Of a DNA stretch of 64,000 nucleotides, positions 55,862 through 64,000 are shown piece by piece. How positions within the stretch are numbered: position 1 is the first letter of the stretch; each line of letters begins with the position of its first letter. The DNA comes from Pseudomonas oryzihabitans NBRC 102199 (lineage in GTDB: Bacteria; Pseudomonadota; Gammaproteobacteria; Pseudomonadales; Pseudomonadaceae): contig NZ_BBIT01000009.1 in the NCBI RefSeq assembly GCF_000730625.1, forward strand, positions 186,001 through 250,000, written 5' to 3'. The notes under the pieces were generated by a model that saw only the letters and a program-made list of their open reading frames with translations, did not search any database and was not told where the DNA came from. A program made the position numbers and the translations under genes.

Positions 55862-58800
55862 TCAGGCGCTGCTGCTGGCCAGATCCGCCAGTTCACGACT
55901 GGCGACGCTGTACATCGCATAGTCCTGACCGCTGGCATTGCGCAGATCCACCAGCAGACCCCGCCAGCGCTCCACGGCTGCCCGATGGCGCTCCAGCCAC
56001 AGCGAGAGCCGCGCTTCCGGATCGCTCGGCGCCTCGCTCAGGTTGAGCATGGCGATGGTGATGGTGCGCTGCTGCACATCCACCTCGTCGCGGAAGGCCT
56101 CGCGCGCCAGGGCCTGCCAGGCATTGGCCACCGGCAGCTGGTTGAGCTGTTGCTGGTACCAGGCCAGGTCCAGCACATCACCCGCGGCGAACCAGGTAGC
56201 CGCCACTTCCAGCGGATCCTGGGCGGTGACCTCCGCCGCCTGGATGACCGGCAGCAGGGTATAGATGTGGTTGGTCCCGGCGACGACCCGCGCCAGCAGC
56301 TCGGGTACGCCCGCCTCGGTATAGGCGCGGAAGCGCTCTTCCCAGTCCTGGCGCGGCTCGCCCTGCAGCAGTTCGTCCAGACGCACCCCCAGGGCGGCGA
56401 TGCGCGGCCCGAAGAAGGCCGCCACGGCGCCGGCGTCCAGGCCGCTGCGATGGCTGCGCAGGAACCAGCGGGTCGCCCGCCGGCCCAGTCGCATTAGTTC
56501 GCTCATCAGGCGCAGCTGCAACTCCGCCGGCACCTGATGATCCAGGGCTTCCACCTGACGCCACCAGTGCGGCAGATGCAGGACGTCGCGCATCACCACA
56601 TAGGCGCGGGCGACATCGGCCGCGCTCATGCCGGTGGATTCGCACAGGCGCTGCACGAAGGTGATGCCCATGTGGTTGATCAGGTCGTTGGCGATCTGGT
56701 TGGCGACGATCTCGCGCTTCAGGCGATGGCGCGCCATGGCTTCGGGGAACTGCTCGGTCAGGCGCTGCGGGAAGGCGCCCTGCATGTCCCGGGCGAGGTA
56801 TTCGTCGTCCGGCACCGAAGAGGCCAGCAGTTGCTCCTTGAGGTCGATCTTGCTGTAGGAGATCAGCACTGACAGCTCGGCCCGGGTCAGTCCCTGTTCC
56901 TTGGCGGCGCGCTCGGCGAGCACCTCGTCGCTGGGCAGGAATTCGAGGGTGCGATCCAGCTTGCCACGCCCTTCGAGGTCGACGATCAGCCGCTGGTATT
57001 CGGCCAGGTGCGTCCGCGCCCGGTATTCCGCCAGCGACAGGGCACCGGTCTGCATGTAGTTGTTGGCGACCACCAGTTCGCCGACCTCGTCGGTCATCTC
57101 GCCCATCAGCGTGTTGCGCTGCTTGACGGTCATGTCGCCGGCGGAGACCACGTCACCCAAGAGGATCTTGATGTTGACCTCGTGGTCGGAGCAGTCCACG
57201 CCGCCGGCGTTGTCGATGAAGTCGGTGTTGCAGGCGCCGCCGTGCAGGCCGAATTCCACCCGCGCCAGCTGACTCATGCCCAGGTTGCCACCCTCGCCGA
57301 TGACCTTGGCGCGCAGGTCGCAGCCGTCCACGCGCAGGGCGTCGTTGGCCTTGTCGCCGATGTCCGCATGGCTTTCGAAGCTGGCCTTGACGTAGGTGCC
57401 GATACCGCCGTTCCAGATCAGATCCACCGGCGCCTTGAGCAGGGCGTTGATCAGCTCGTTGGGCGTCAGGTGATCGGCCTGGAGATCGAAGCGCGCCTTC
57501 ATCTCGGGACTGATGGCGATGCGCTTGGCACTGCGCGGGAAGATGCCACCACCCTGGGAGATCAGGCTGGCGTCATAGTCGGTCCAGCTCGACCGCGGCA
57601 GGTTGAACAGCCGTTCGCGCTCGACATAGCTGCGCTCGGCGTCCGGATTGGGATCGATGAAGATGTGCAGGTGGTTGAAGGCCGCCACCAGCTCCAGGCT
57701 GCGCGAACGCAGTAGGCCGTTGCCGAAGACGTCGCCGGCCATGTCGCCGATGCCCACCACGGTGACCGGATCGGTCTGGACGTCGATGCCGCGCTCACGG
57801 AAGTGGCGCTGCACGCTGACCCAGGCGCCCCGCGAGGTGATGCCCATCTTCTTGTGGTCGTAACCCGCCGAACCACCGGAGGCGAAGGCGTCGTCGAGCC
57901 AGAAGCCATAGTCCTGGGCGATGCCGTTGGCGATGTCGGAGAAGGTCGCGGTGCCCTTGTCGGCGGCCACCACCAGATAGGGGTCGTCGCCGTCGTAGCG
58001 CACCACGGCAGCCGGCGGGACCACTTCACCGTCTTTCAGGTTGTCGGTGATGTCCAGCAGACCGCTGATGAAGATGCGGTAGCAGGCGATGGCCTCGGCC
58101 TGGATGTCGTCGCGGGAGCCGCCGGTGGGCAGACGCCGTGGCACGAAGCCACCCTTGGCGCCCACGGGGACGATCACCGAGTTCTTGACCTGCTGCGCCT
58201 TGACCAGGCCCAGCACCTCGGTGCGGTAGTCTTCCTCGCGATCCGACCAGCGCAGGCCGCCGCGGGCGACGTTGCCGAATCTCAGGTGCACCCCTTCCAC
58301 GCGCGGGCTGTAGACGAAGATCTCGTAGCGCGGCACCGGGCGCGGCAGCTCGGGAATGGCCTTGGGATCGAGCTTGAAGCTGAAATAGGCCTTGGGCTTG
58401 CCAGCGGCGTCGGTCTGGAAGACGTTGGTTCTCAGGGTCGCCTTGATCAGGTCCAGGTAGCGCCGCAGGATGCGGTCCTCGTTGAGCACCGCGACATCGT
58501 CGAGGGCACTGAGGATGGCCTGCTCCAGGCGCTGCTGCTTGTCGTCCAGGTCTTCGCTGGTCATACGCCGCGCCAGGTAGAACTTCATGCGGAACAGCCG
58601 CACCAGTTCCCGGGCGATGTCGACGTGGGCGTTGAGGGTGGCGGCGATGTAGCCGATGTCGAAGCCGATGCGGATCTGCTTGAGGTAGCGCGCATAGGCG
58701 CGCAGCACCGCGACGTCCCGCCAGGGCAGCCCGGCGGTCAGCACCAGGCGGTTGAAGCTGTCGTTTTCCGCCTGCCCATCCACCACCTGGACGAAGGCGT

Positions 58801-60709
58801 CCTGGAAGGTGTCGTTGAGTTGCTGCAGATCCAGCTCCAGGCCGGCCACGGTGGTGAAGGCGAAGTCATGGATCCAGTAGCGGCGGCCATTGCGATGGCG
58901 CAGCTCGTAGGGAAATTCGCCGAGCACGCGCAGCCCGAGGTTTTCCAGGATCGGCAGGACGTCCGACAGCGCCAGGGGCGTATCGGCGTGATAGAGCTTG
59001 CAGTGCAGGATGTTGTCGCCGGTCTGGGTCAGCGGCTGATAGAAGCCCATGGCCAGACGGCGCTCGTCGCTGAGCGCCAACAGGTGGCGCATGTCTACCA
59101 CGGCCAGGTGCGGCGCGAAGCGCTCGCGATAGCCGGCCGGGAAGCCCAGCGGATAGTCGGCGAGGATGGAGGTGCCCTGGGCTTCGCCGAAGCTGTCCAC
59201 CATCAGGCTGGCGAAGTCGTCCTTCCAGCTGCGGCAGGCCTGCACCATTTCCTGTTCCAGGCGCGCCGGATCGACATCCTGCGGCTGTAGGGGATCGACG
59301 CGCAGGATGAACTGCACCCGCGCCAGCACGGACTCGGAGAAGAAGGTCCAGAATTCGCAGTCGGTGCCATGCAGGCGATCCATGAGGATCTGCTGCATGC
59401 GCTGGCGCACTTCGGTGGAATAGATGTCGCGCGGCACATAGGCCAGGCAATAGAAGAACTGGCCATAGGGATCGCGGCGCAGGAAGACGCGCACCTTGCT
59501 GCGCTCCTGGATCTGCACGATGGCCATGGCGGTGCTGAACAGGTCGTCCACCGGAGTCTGGAACAGATCGTCCCGCGGCAACCCTTCGAGGACCTGGGCC
59601 AGTTCCTTGCCCAGGTGGGCGCTGCTGTCGAAATCGGCGCGGCGACGCACCTCGTCGACCTTGCGGCGGATATAGGGAATCTCGCGCACGCTGTCGTTGT
59701 AGACGCTGGAGGTGTAGAGACCCATGAAGCGGTGCTCGCGCACCACCCGGCCAGTGGCGTCCACTTCGCGCAGGGAAACGAAATCAGGATAGGCCGGGCG
59801 ATGCACCCGGCTCGGGTCGGCCGCCTTGGCGAAGGACAGCAGCACCGGTTCGCGCAGATAGCGCAGCGGCTCACCGGACAGGGTGATCTCGGCGGTCTCG
59901 GGGCGACCGCGCAGGCGCCGCGACAGGCCGAGCAGGGAGTCGGGCACATAGCGTTGCACCGCGGTCTCGCCGTCGCCTTCGACGGTGAATTCCTCGTAGC
60001 CGAGGAAGGTGAATCTGTCGTCGCGCAGCCAGTCGAGGAAGGCCTTGACCTCGGCCAGTTCGCCCTCCTCCACACCGGCCGGACGCCGATCCAGCCAGTT
60101 CAGCAGGTCGGCGACCTTGGCCTTCATGGCGGCATAGTCGCCGACGGTCAGGCGCACCTCACCGAGGATCTCCTGCAGCGCCGCCTCCAGGGTGCGCAAC
60201 TCGCTGGTTGCGGCACAGCGGTCGATCTCGAGGAACATCAGGGCTTCGCGGGTCACCCCTTCGCCCTGCTGGCCCTTGGGCAGCAACTCGAGTAGACGAC
60301 CCTGGGCATCCCGGCGCACGCTGAGGACGCTGTTCTGCAGGGTATGGACACTGTAGCCCTGGCGATTGAGCTCCATGCGCACCGAGTCGACCAAGAACGG
60401 CGAATCGGCGTGCAGCACCTCGACCACGGTGTGGCTCGATTGCCAGCCGTGTCGTTCGTAATCCGGATTAAAGACCTGAACCCGCGGCTCGGAGGGATCG
60501 AAGACATCCAGCAGACGCCAGGCCGACAGCACGCAGCCGACCAGATCGGAGAGCCGACGCTGAGTGAGTTCTTCCAGCGGGACGATGCCGAAGAACTGGG
60601 CGGTGAAGCGCTCCAGCTGTTCGAGGGTATTCCCTTCGACATGGGCCGCGAGGGCATTCTTGAGTTGTTGTTGGAAATCCGCTTGGCTGGCAGCGGTGAA
60701 AAACGCCAT
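55862..60709 (-). CDS. gdhB: NAD-dependent glutamate dehydrogenase (large type)
   Basis: Converts glutamate and NAD+ to 2-oxoglutarate and ammonia. The 1,615-residue size is that of the L-180 class. The large N-terminal region (to about 700) contains ACT-like and helical regulatory parts. The catalytic core includes RGGLRWSDREEDYRTEVLGL and QVKNSVIVPVGAKGGFV (lysine-rich active site) and the NAD site in VVGIGDMAGDVFGNGLLRS. The ATG at 60707-60709 is preferred over an upstream in-frame codon because homology starts MAFFTAASQADFQQQL. It is a single gene; the product feeds the TCA genes at the other end of the window. Confidence 0.96.
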   Translation of the reverse strand: MAFFTAASQADFQQQLKNALAAHVEGNTLEQLERFTAQFFGIVPLEELTQRRLSDLVGCVLSAWRLLDVFDPSEPRVQVFNPDYERHGWQSSHTVVEVLHADSPFLVDSVRMELNRQGYSVHTLQNSVLSVRRDAQGRLLELLPKGQQGEGVTREALMFLEIDRCAATSELRTLEAALQEILGEVRLTVGDYAAMKAKVADLLNWLDRRPAGVEEGELAEVKAFLDWLRDDRFTFLGYEEFTVEGDGETAVQRYVPDSLLGLSRRLRGRPETAEITLSGEPLRYLREPVLLSFAKAADPSRVHRPAYPDFVSLREVDATGRVVREHRFMGLYTSSVYNDSVREIPYIRRKVDEVRRRADFDSSAHLGKELAQVLEGLPRDDLFQTPVDDLFSTAMAIVQIQERSKVRVFLRRDPYGQFFYCLAYVPRDIYSTEVRQRMQQILMDRLHGTDCEFWTFFSESVLARVQFILRVDPLQPQDVDPARLEQEMVQACRSWKDDFASLMVDSFGEAQGTSILADYPLGFPAGYRERFAPHLAVVDMRHLLALSDERRLAMGFYQPLTQTGDNILHCKLYHADTPLALSDVLPILENLGLRVLGEFPYELRHRNGRRYWIHDFAFTTVAGLELDLQQLNDTFQDAFVQVVDGQAENDSFNRLVLTAGLPWRDVAVLRAYARYLKQIRIGFDIGYIAATLNAHVDIARELVRLFRMKFYLARRMTSEDLDDKQQRLEQAILSALDDVAVLNEDRILRRYLDLIKATLRTNVFQTDAAGKPKAYFSFKLDPKAIPELPRPVPRYEIFVYSPRVEGVHLRFGNVARGGLRWSDREEDYRTEVLGLVKAQQVKNSVIVPVGAKGGFVPRRLPTGGSRDDIQAEAIACYRIFISGLLDITDNLKDGEVVPPAAVVRYDGDDPYLVVAADKGTATFSDIANGIAQDYGFWLDDAFASGGSAGYDHKKMGITSRGAWVSVQRHFRERGIDVQTDPVTVVGIGDMAGDVFGNGLLRSRSLELVAAFNHLHIFIDPNPDAERSYVERERLFNLPRSSWTDYDASLISQGGGIFPRSAKRIAISPEMKARFDLQADHLTPNELINALLKAPVDLIWNGGIGTYVKASFESHADIGDKANDALRVDGCDLRAKVIGEGGNLGMSQLARVEFGLHGGACNTDFIDNAGGVDCSDHEVNIKILLGDVVSAGDMTVKQRNTLMGEMTDEVGELVVANNYMQTGALSLAEYRARTHLAEYQRLIVDLEGRGKLDRTLEFLPSDEVLAERAAKEQGLTRAELSVLISYSKIDLKEQLLASSVPDDEYLARDMQGAFPQRLTEQFPEAMARHRLKREIVANQIANDLINHMGITFVQRLCESTGMSAADVARAYVVMRDVLHLPHWWRQVEALDHQVPAELQLRLMSELMRLGRRATRWFLRSHRSGLDAGAVAAFFGPRIAALGVRLDELLQGEPRQDWEERFRAYTEAGVPELLARVVAGTNHIYTLLPVIQAAEVTAQDPLEVAATWFAAGDVLDLAWYQQQLNQLPVANAWQALAREAFRDEVDVQQRTITIAMLNLSEAPSDPEARLSLWLERHRAAVERWRGLLVDLRNASGQDYAMYSVASRELADLASSSA

Positions 60710-60901
60710 AACCGTACTCCGTCCTGAAGGTGCTGTGGGCTTCGCTCCGCAGAGGACAGGCCTCTCCCGGAGCGAGTTCCACAGGGGACGAGGCCGGACT
60801 GCACCAAAAAAGTGCAAAGATGCAGTGCGGCTAGAGTAGCCAACAAAGACAGCTATGCACGTACGTCAGGGCGACAACAAGATTCAGCTGCGGAACGGAT
60901 C

Positions 60902-61111
60902 TCAATAGTGCGGTGGCGGCGCCTCGTCCGGCAGACCACCGCCACCCGAACTCTGCAGCTCGGCCTGGCGCTCGGCCAGGACGCGAATCTGGGCCGCGTA
61001 GCGATCCAGCGCCCGCTGCTGCTCGACGATGATGTCGTTGAGGGTCTGAATGGTGTCGTCCTGGAAGGCCTGGCGCATTTCCAGGTCGGCGATACGGTCT
61101 TCAAGGGTCAT
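60902..61111 (-). CDS. slyX: SlyX protein
   Basis: A 69-residue cytoplasmic coiled-coil protein. The sequence MTLEDRIADLEMRQAFQDDT with IQTLNDIIVEQQRAL and the tail GGLPDEAPPPHY is characteristic of the SlyX family. Its function is unknown, although slyX is linked to protein folding in some species. The ATG overlaps the stop of the HIT gene (ATGA), so translation is probably coupled. A longer frame to 61354 covers the HIT gene and is rejected. Confidence 0.93.
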   Translation of the reverse strand: MTLEDRIADLEMRQAFQDDTIQTLNDIIVEQQRALDRYAAQIRVLAERQAELQSSGGGGLPDEAPPPHY

Positions 61112-61524
61112 GCCTGTGTCTCCTCCGCGAGCAGCACCCGCCAGCGTTCCGCTGCGGCATGGCCGGCTTCCGCGGTATGGGGCTCGCGTGGCGAGTGCCC
61201 CCATACCGGGCCGGGCCAGGCCGGATCGCCCTCCTGCCGCAACAGGACGTGCAGGTGCAATTGCCTGACGACGTTGCCCAGAGCACCGATGTTCAATTTT
61301 AGATCCGGCTGCGCGTGGCGCAACACCTGGGCAACAAGTGTCACCTCTCGCCACAGTTGTGCCTGATCCTGGGGTGACAGGTCGAGGATCTCGGTAACAC
61401 TTTCGCGCCGGGGTACCAGCACCAGCCAGTCATAGCGCCTGTCGTTCAGCAGCAATACCTGACACAGCGTCAAGGACGCCACTTCCAGGGTATCTCCGGC
61501 CAGCCGTGGGTCTATTTGGAACAT
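61108..61524 (-). CDS. HIT-domain protein
   Basis: A 138-residue protein of the histidine-triad superfamily, starting MFQIDPRLAG; this ATG is preferred over one 18 bases upstream. The family region is NIGALGNVVRQLHLHVLLR, in which the usual first histidine of HxHxHxx is Gln88 and His90 and His92 remain. The WPGPVWG block that follows is common in the diadenosine-tetraphosphate-hydrolase-like group of pseudomonads. Substrate unknown; a dinucleoside polyphosphate or nucleotide is likely. It overlaps slyX by four bases. Confidence 0.9.
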   Translation of the reverse strand: MFQIDPRLAGDTLEVASLTLCQVLLLNDRRYDWLVLVPRRESVTEILDLSPQDQAQLWREVTLVAQVLRHAQPDLKLNIGALGNVVRQLHLHVLLRQEGDPAWPGPVWGHSPREPHTAEAGHAAAERWRVLLAEETQA

Positions 61525-61560
61525 CTCATCTCCTGCCAACACCTGTCGGCACTAAAAGTG

Positions 61561-61576
61561 TGCACAGCTTTGTGCA
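61561..61576. promoter_or_regulatory. Inverted repeat TGCACA-N4-TGTGCA
   Basis: A perfect 6-bp dyad (TGCACA 61561-61566, TGTGCA 61571-61576) lies 37 bases upstream of the HIT gene start and about 315 before oprD. It is followed directly by a second dyad and resembles a compact regulator site. Confidence 0.45.
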
Positions 61577-61582
61577 AGTGAA

Positions 61583-61602
61583 ACCTTTGGTGTCACAAAG
61601 GT
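61583..61602. promoter_or_regulatory. Inverted repeat ACCTTTG-N6-CAAAGGT
   Basis: A perfect 7-bp dyad (61583-61589 with 61596-61602) lies seven bases beyond the previous one, about 60 bases upstream of the HIT gene start. Its length and spacing suit a dimeric helix-turn-helix regulator. Confidence 0.5.
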
Positions 61603-61728
61603 GCAACCAACCATTCCGAAACTGCCCATTGCTCGGGAAGCGGAGCAGCGATAGACAGGCGGGCTCAGGGATTGAGCGTTTGTGCACGCTTTTTGCTATC
61701 ACGATCCGGGTACGACGATCGGACGGGA

Positions 61729-61753
61729 ACTCTTAAAGAGCTTTCTTAAGAGT
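61729..61753. promoter_or_regulatory. Inverted repeat ACTCTTAA-N9-TTAAGAGT upstream of oprD
   Basis: A perfect 8-bp dyad (61729-61736 with 61746-61753) lies about 140 bases before the oprD start, in AT-rich sequence. It may be an operator for oprD; no regulator can be named from the sequence. Confidence 0.5.
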
Positions 61754-61892
61754 CACGGTTAATCCGCTCATCACACGCAAAATTTTGATGAAGCCTATCG
61801 CCCCTCCGAGAGAGGTGCTATATGTGCCGCCATTAGAACAAACAGCCACGGCTGACACGATGGCTGACTTTCAACCCAAAGGAGCATTTCTG

Positions 61893-63206
61893 ATGCAAGC
61901 GATGAAGTGGAGCATTCTCGCCCTGGCCGTAGCCGCAGGGACCACTCAACTGGCTTTCGCCGACCAGCAGTCCGAATCCAAGGGCTTTGTCGAGGACAGC
62001 AAGCTGACCCTGCTGAACCGTAACTACTACTTCAACCGGGATCTCAAGAACGGCGCCAACGATCGTAAAGATTGGAGCCATGGCTTCCTGATGAACTACG
62101 CATCGGGCTTCACCCAGGGCACCGTGGGTGTCGGTGTGGACGCCTTCGGCTACCTGGGTCTGAAACTGGACGGCGGCCGCGGCCACGTCGGCTCCGGCAA
62201 CCTGCAGATCGACAGCGACGGTCGCAACAAGGACGAGTACTCCACCGCTGGCGCCGCCGTCAAACTGCGCGTCTCCAACACCGTCCTGAAGTACGGCAAC
62301 GTGCAGCCCACCTCCCCGGTCTTCGCCGTGGGTGGCAGCCGTCTGTTCCCGCAGACCGCTACCGGCTTCATGCTGACCAGCGAAGAAATCGCGAACCTGT
62401 TCCTGGAAGCGGGTCACATCACCGCTGCCCGTGACCGCACCAACACCTACCACGACGGCAACATGGGCGCGGCTTACGCTCCTGCGTTTACCACCAGTTC
62501 CGCCGATTACCTGGGTGGCAAGTACAAGATCAACGATCAACTGAACGCGTCGCTGTATTACGGCCGTCTGGAAGATCTGTGGAACCAGTACTACGCCAAC
62601 GTCAACTTCGTGCAGCCGCTGGCAGCCAACCAGGCGCTGACCTTCGACTTCAACTACTACTACACCAAGGACGCTGGCAGCGCCAAGCTGGGCGACTTCA
62701 CCAACAACGCCTACTCGCTGGCCGCCGCCTACAGCATCGATGCCCACACCTTCACCCTGGCCTACCAGGGCGTGAGCAGCGACTCGCCGTTCGACTACGT
62801 CGGCGTGGGTGGCAAGGGTGCTGGCACCGGCAACGGTGGCGACAGTATCTTCCTGGCCAACTCCATCCAGTACTCCGACTTCAACGCCTCCGGCGAGAAG
62901 TCCTGGCAGGCGCGCTACGACCTGAACATGGCGACCCTGGGCGTACCCGGCCTGAGCTTCATGGCCCGCTACATCTACGGTCACGACATCGACGCGCCCA
63001 AGGGCAGCACCGCCTACGCCGGCCTGTATCAGGATGGCGACAAAGAGCGCGAGACCAACGTCGAAGCCAAGTACGTCCTGCAGAGCGGCCCGGCCAAGGA
63101 CCTGTCCTTCCGCGTCCGTCAAGCCTGGCACCGTGGCGACGCCAGCACCGGCGGCACCGTCAACGAGTTCCGTCTGATCACCGAGTACCCGCTGAACATC
63201 CTCTAA
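61893..63206 (+). CDS. oprD: OprD-family outer-membrane porin
   Basis: A 437-residue porin that takes up basic amino acids and small peptides; P. aeruginosa OprD is also the entry route for imipenem. The signal peptide ends TQLAFA. The mature chain aligns with OprD throughout, for example [14 protein letters not shown], then [34 protein letters not shown] and the C-terminal barrel ending [12 protein letters not shown]. The GGAG ribosome-binding site and the signal peptide fix the ATG at 61893 rather than the longer frame. It sits beside proS as in P. aeruginosa, which supports the specific name. Confidence 0.93.
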   Translation: MQAMKWSILALAVAAGTTQLAFADQQSESKGFVEDSKLTLLNRNYYFNRDLKNGANDRKDWSHGFLMNYASGFTQGTVGVGVDAFGYLGLKLDGGRGHVGSGNLQIDSDGRNKDEYSTAGAAVKLRVSNTVLKYGNVQPTSPVFAVGGSRLFPQTATGFMLTSEEIANLFLEAGHITAARDRTNTYHDGNMGAAYAPAFTTSSADYLGGKYKINDQLNASLYYGRLEDLWNQYYANVNFVQPLAANQALTFDFNYYYTKDAGSAKLGDFTNNAYSLAAAYSIDAHTFTLAYQGVSSDSPFDYVGVGGKGAGTGNGGDSIFLANSIQYSDFNASGEKSWQARYDLNMATLGVPGLSFMARYIYGHDIDAPKGSTAYAGLYQDGDKERETNVEAKYVLQSGPAKDLSFRVRQAWHRGDASTGGTVNEFRLITEYPLNIL

Positions 63207-63235
63207 TAGAGGCCAGCGTCACTCGCACGATCCAG

Positions 63236-63264
63236 CAGCCCGGCATACGCCGGGCTGTTCTTTT
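63236..63264 (+). terminator. oprD terminator
   Basis: CAGCCCGGC (63236-63244) pairs with GCCGGGCTG (63249-63257) around a four-base loop and is followed by TTCTTTT, 30 bases after the oprD stop. Confidence 0.88.
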
Positions 63265-63360
63265 CCGGCCTCCGGTCGGCGCCACCCGCGTCCCTGTACG
63301 CCCTGCCCCACCCCGCCGTACAATGCCGGTCCCGTCTCGATGCCGACAGACCGCCTAGCC

Positions 63361-64000
63361 ATGCGTACCAGCCAGTTCCTGCTGTCCACCCTCAAAGAAA
63401 CCCCTTCCGATGCCGTGGTGATCAGCCACCAGCTGTTGCTGCGTGCCGGCATGATCCGCAAGCTGGCCTCGGGTCTCTATACCTGGCTGCCGCTGGGCCT
63501 GCGCGTGCTGCGCAAGGTGGAAGCCGTGGTGCGTGAGGAAATGAACGCCACCGGCGCCCTGGAGGTGCTGATGCCGGCGATCCAGCCCGCCGAGCTGTGG
63601 CAGGAATCCGGTCGCTGGGAGCAGTACGGCCCCGAGCTGCTGCGCCTGAAGGACCGTCATCAGCGCGATTTCTGCGTGGGCCCGACCCATGAGGAAGTCA
63701 TCACCGACCTGATGCGCAACGAGTTGAACAGCTACAAGCAGCTGCCGATCAACCTGTACCAGATCCAGACCAAGTTCCGCGACGAGATCCGCCCGCGTTT
63801 CGGTCTGATGCGCGGTCGCGAGTTCGTGATGAAGGATGCCTATTCCTTCCACCTGAACCAGGCGTCGCTGCAGGAAACCTACGACGCCATGTACCAGGCG
63901 TACTGCAACGTCTTCAGTCGCCTGGGTCTGAATTTCCGTCCGGTGCAGGCCGACAACGGCTCCATCGGCGGCAGCGGTTCCCACGAATTCCATGTGCTGG
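63361..64000 (+). CDS. proS: Prolyl-tRNA synthetase (5' end; continues past window)
   Basis: Class II aminoacyl-tRNA synthetase that charges tRNA(Pro). The first 213 codons are visible. [18 protein letters not shown] opens the bacterial-type ProS; motif 1 ([15 protein letters not shown]), the [11 protein letters not shown] block and motif 2 ([17 protein letters not shown]) are complete. The insertion (editing) domain would begin just past the window edge. ProS can mischarge Cys, which YbaK (39.2 kb) corrects. Confidence 0.97.
   Translation, partial: MRTSQFLLSTLKETPSDAVVISHQLLLRAGMIRKLASGLYTWLPLGLRVLRKVEAVVREEMNATGALEVLMPAIQPAELWQESGRWEQYGPELLRLKDRHQRDFCVGPTHEEVITDLMRNELNSYKQLPINLYQIQTKFRDEIRPRFGLMRGREFVMKDAYSFHLNQASLQETYDAMYQAYCNVFSRLGLNFRPVQADNGSIGGSGSHEFHVL

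Larger units (their letters stand above)
61543..61892. other. Divergent hit/oprD regulatory region
   Basis: This 350-base gap has no convincing gene. It contains three perfect inverted repeats (listed separately), AT-rich sequence at about 61720-61820, and the region where both promoters should be. oprD of P. aeruginosa is controlled by ArgR and by carbon source; I could not recognise an ArgR site by eye. Confidence 0.65.

Noticed and set aside
57803-59290. A 495-codon frame antisense to gdhB
   Set aside because: The glutamate dehydrogenase is continuous across it; the antisense frame has no recognisable domain.

Overview
This 64 kb window is a GC-rich chromosomal segment of a Pseudomonas. 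The gene content fits that genus closely: an oprF-sigX-cmpX-crfX-cmaX envelope block, ppsA/ppsR, a rlmKL-rmf-pyrD block, an OprD porin beside proS, an NAD-dependent glutamate dehydrogenase of about 1,615 residues, and a mannitol/sorbitol ABC operon with mannitol 2-dehydrogenase. A species near P. oryzihabitans is only a guess. I see no tRNA, rRNA, insertion sequence, prophage or CRISPR array, and no clear sign of recent horizontal transfer. Nearly every gene looks intact; sucC and proS are cut by the window edges.

Layout. (1) 1-10.3 kb, minus strand: the TCA-cycle block sdhCDAB-sucAB-lpd-sucC, transcribed away from gltA (10.6-11.9 kb, plus), with good sigma70-type promoters for both in the shared gap. 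(2) 12-18.5 kb, minus strand: oprF, the ECF sigma factor sigX, cmpX, crfX, cmaX, then ppsA, which is divergent from ppsR. (3) 19.5-27.7 kb: a LysE-type exporter, an orphan MetE N-terminal-domain protein, a GNAT acetyltransferase, a TonB-dependent receptor with a signalling domain, and a three-gene operon encoding a FecR-domain protein, an OmpA-like lipoprotein and a CHASE2/HD-GYP protein. (4) 28-31.4 kb: small enzymes and small exported or hypothetical proteins. (5) 31.6-39.1 kb: the polyol uptake and catabolism operon (mtlE-F-G-K, mtlD, xylulokinase), ending in repeated palindromes. (6) 39.2-48.7 kb: a diguanylate cyclase coupled to ybaK, a ribosome-hibernation-type protein, an oxidoreductase, an acyltransferase, rlmKL, rmf, pyrD and a conserved hypothetical. 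(7) 48.7-54.6 kb, minus strand: a four-gene red-light operon encoding a bacteriophytochrome, a single-domain response regulator, a hybrid kinase with receiver domains at both ends, and heme oxygenase. (8) 54.7-64 kb: an exported alpha/beta hydrolase, NAD-GDH, HIT-slyX, OprD and the start of proS.

How it works together. Much of the window is central carbon metabolism (TCA cycle, PEP synthase with its regulator, glutamate to 2-oxoglutarate, polyol to fructose). The rest is largely envelope and signal sensing. The less ordinary parts are the FecR/OmpA/CHASE2-HD-GYP operon, which may link the envelope to cyclic-di-GMP; the MetE-like protein with no catalytic half, preceded by a tandem operator-like repeat; the extended phytochrome operon; and several perfect dyads in the hit/oprD gap. 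Functional statements about these are inferences from domains and context.
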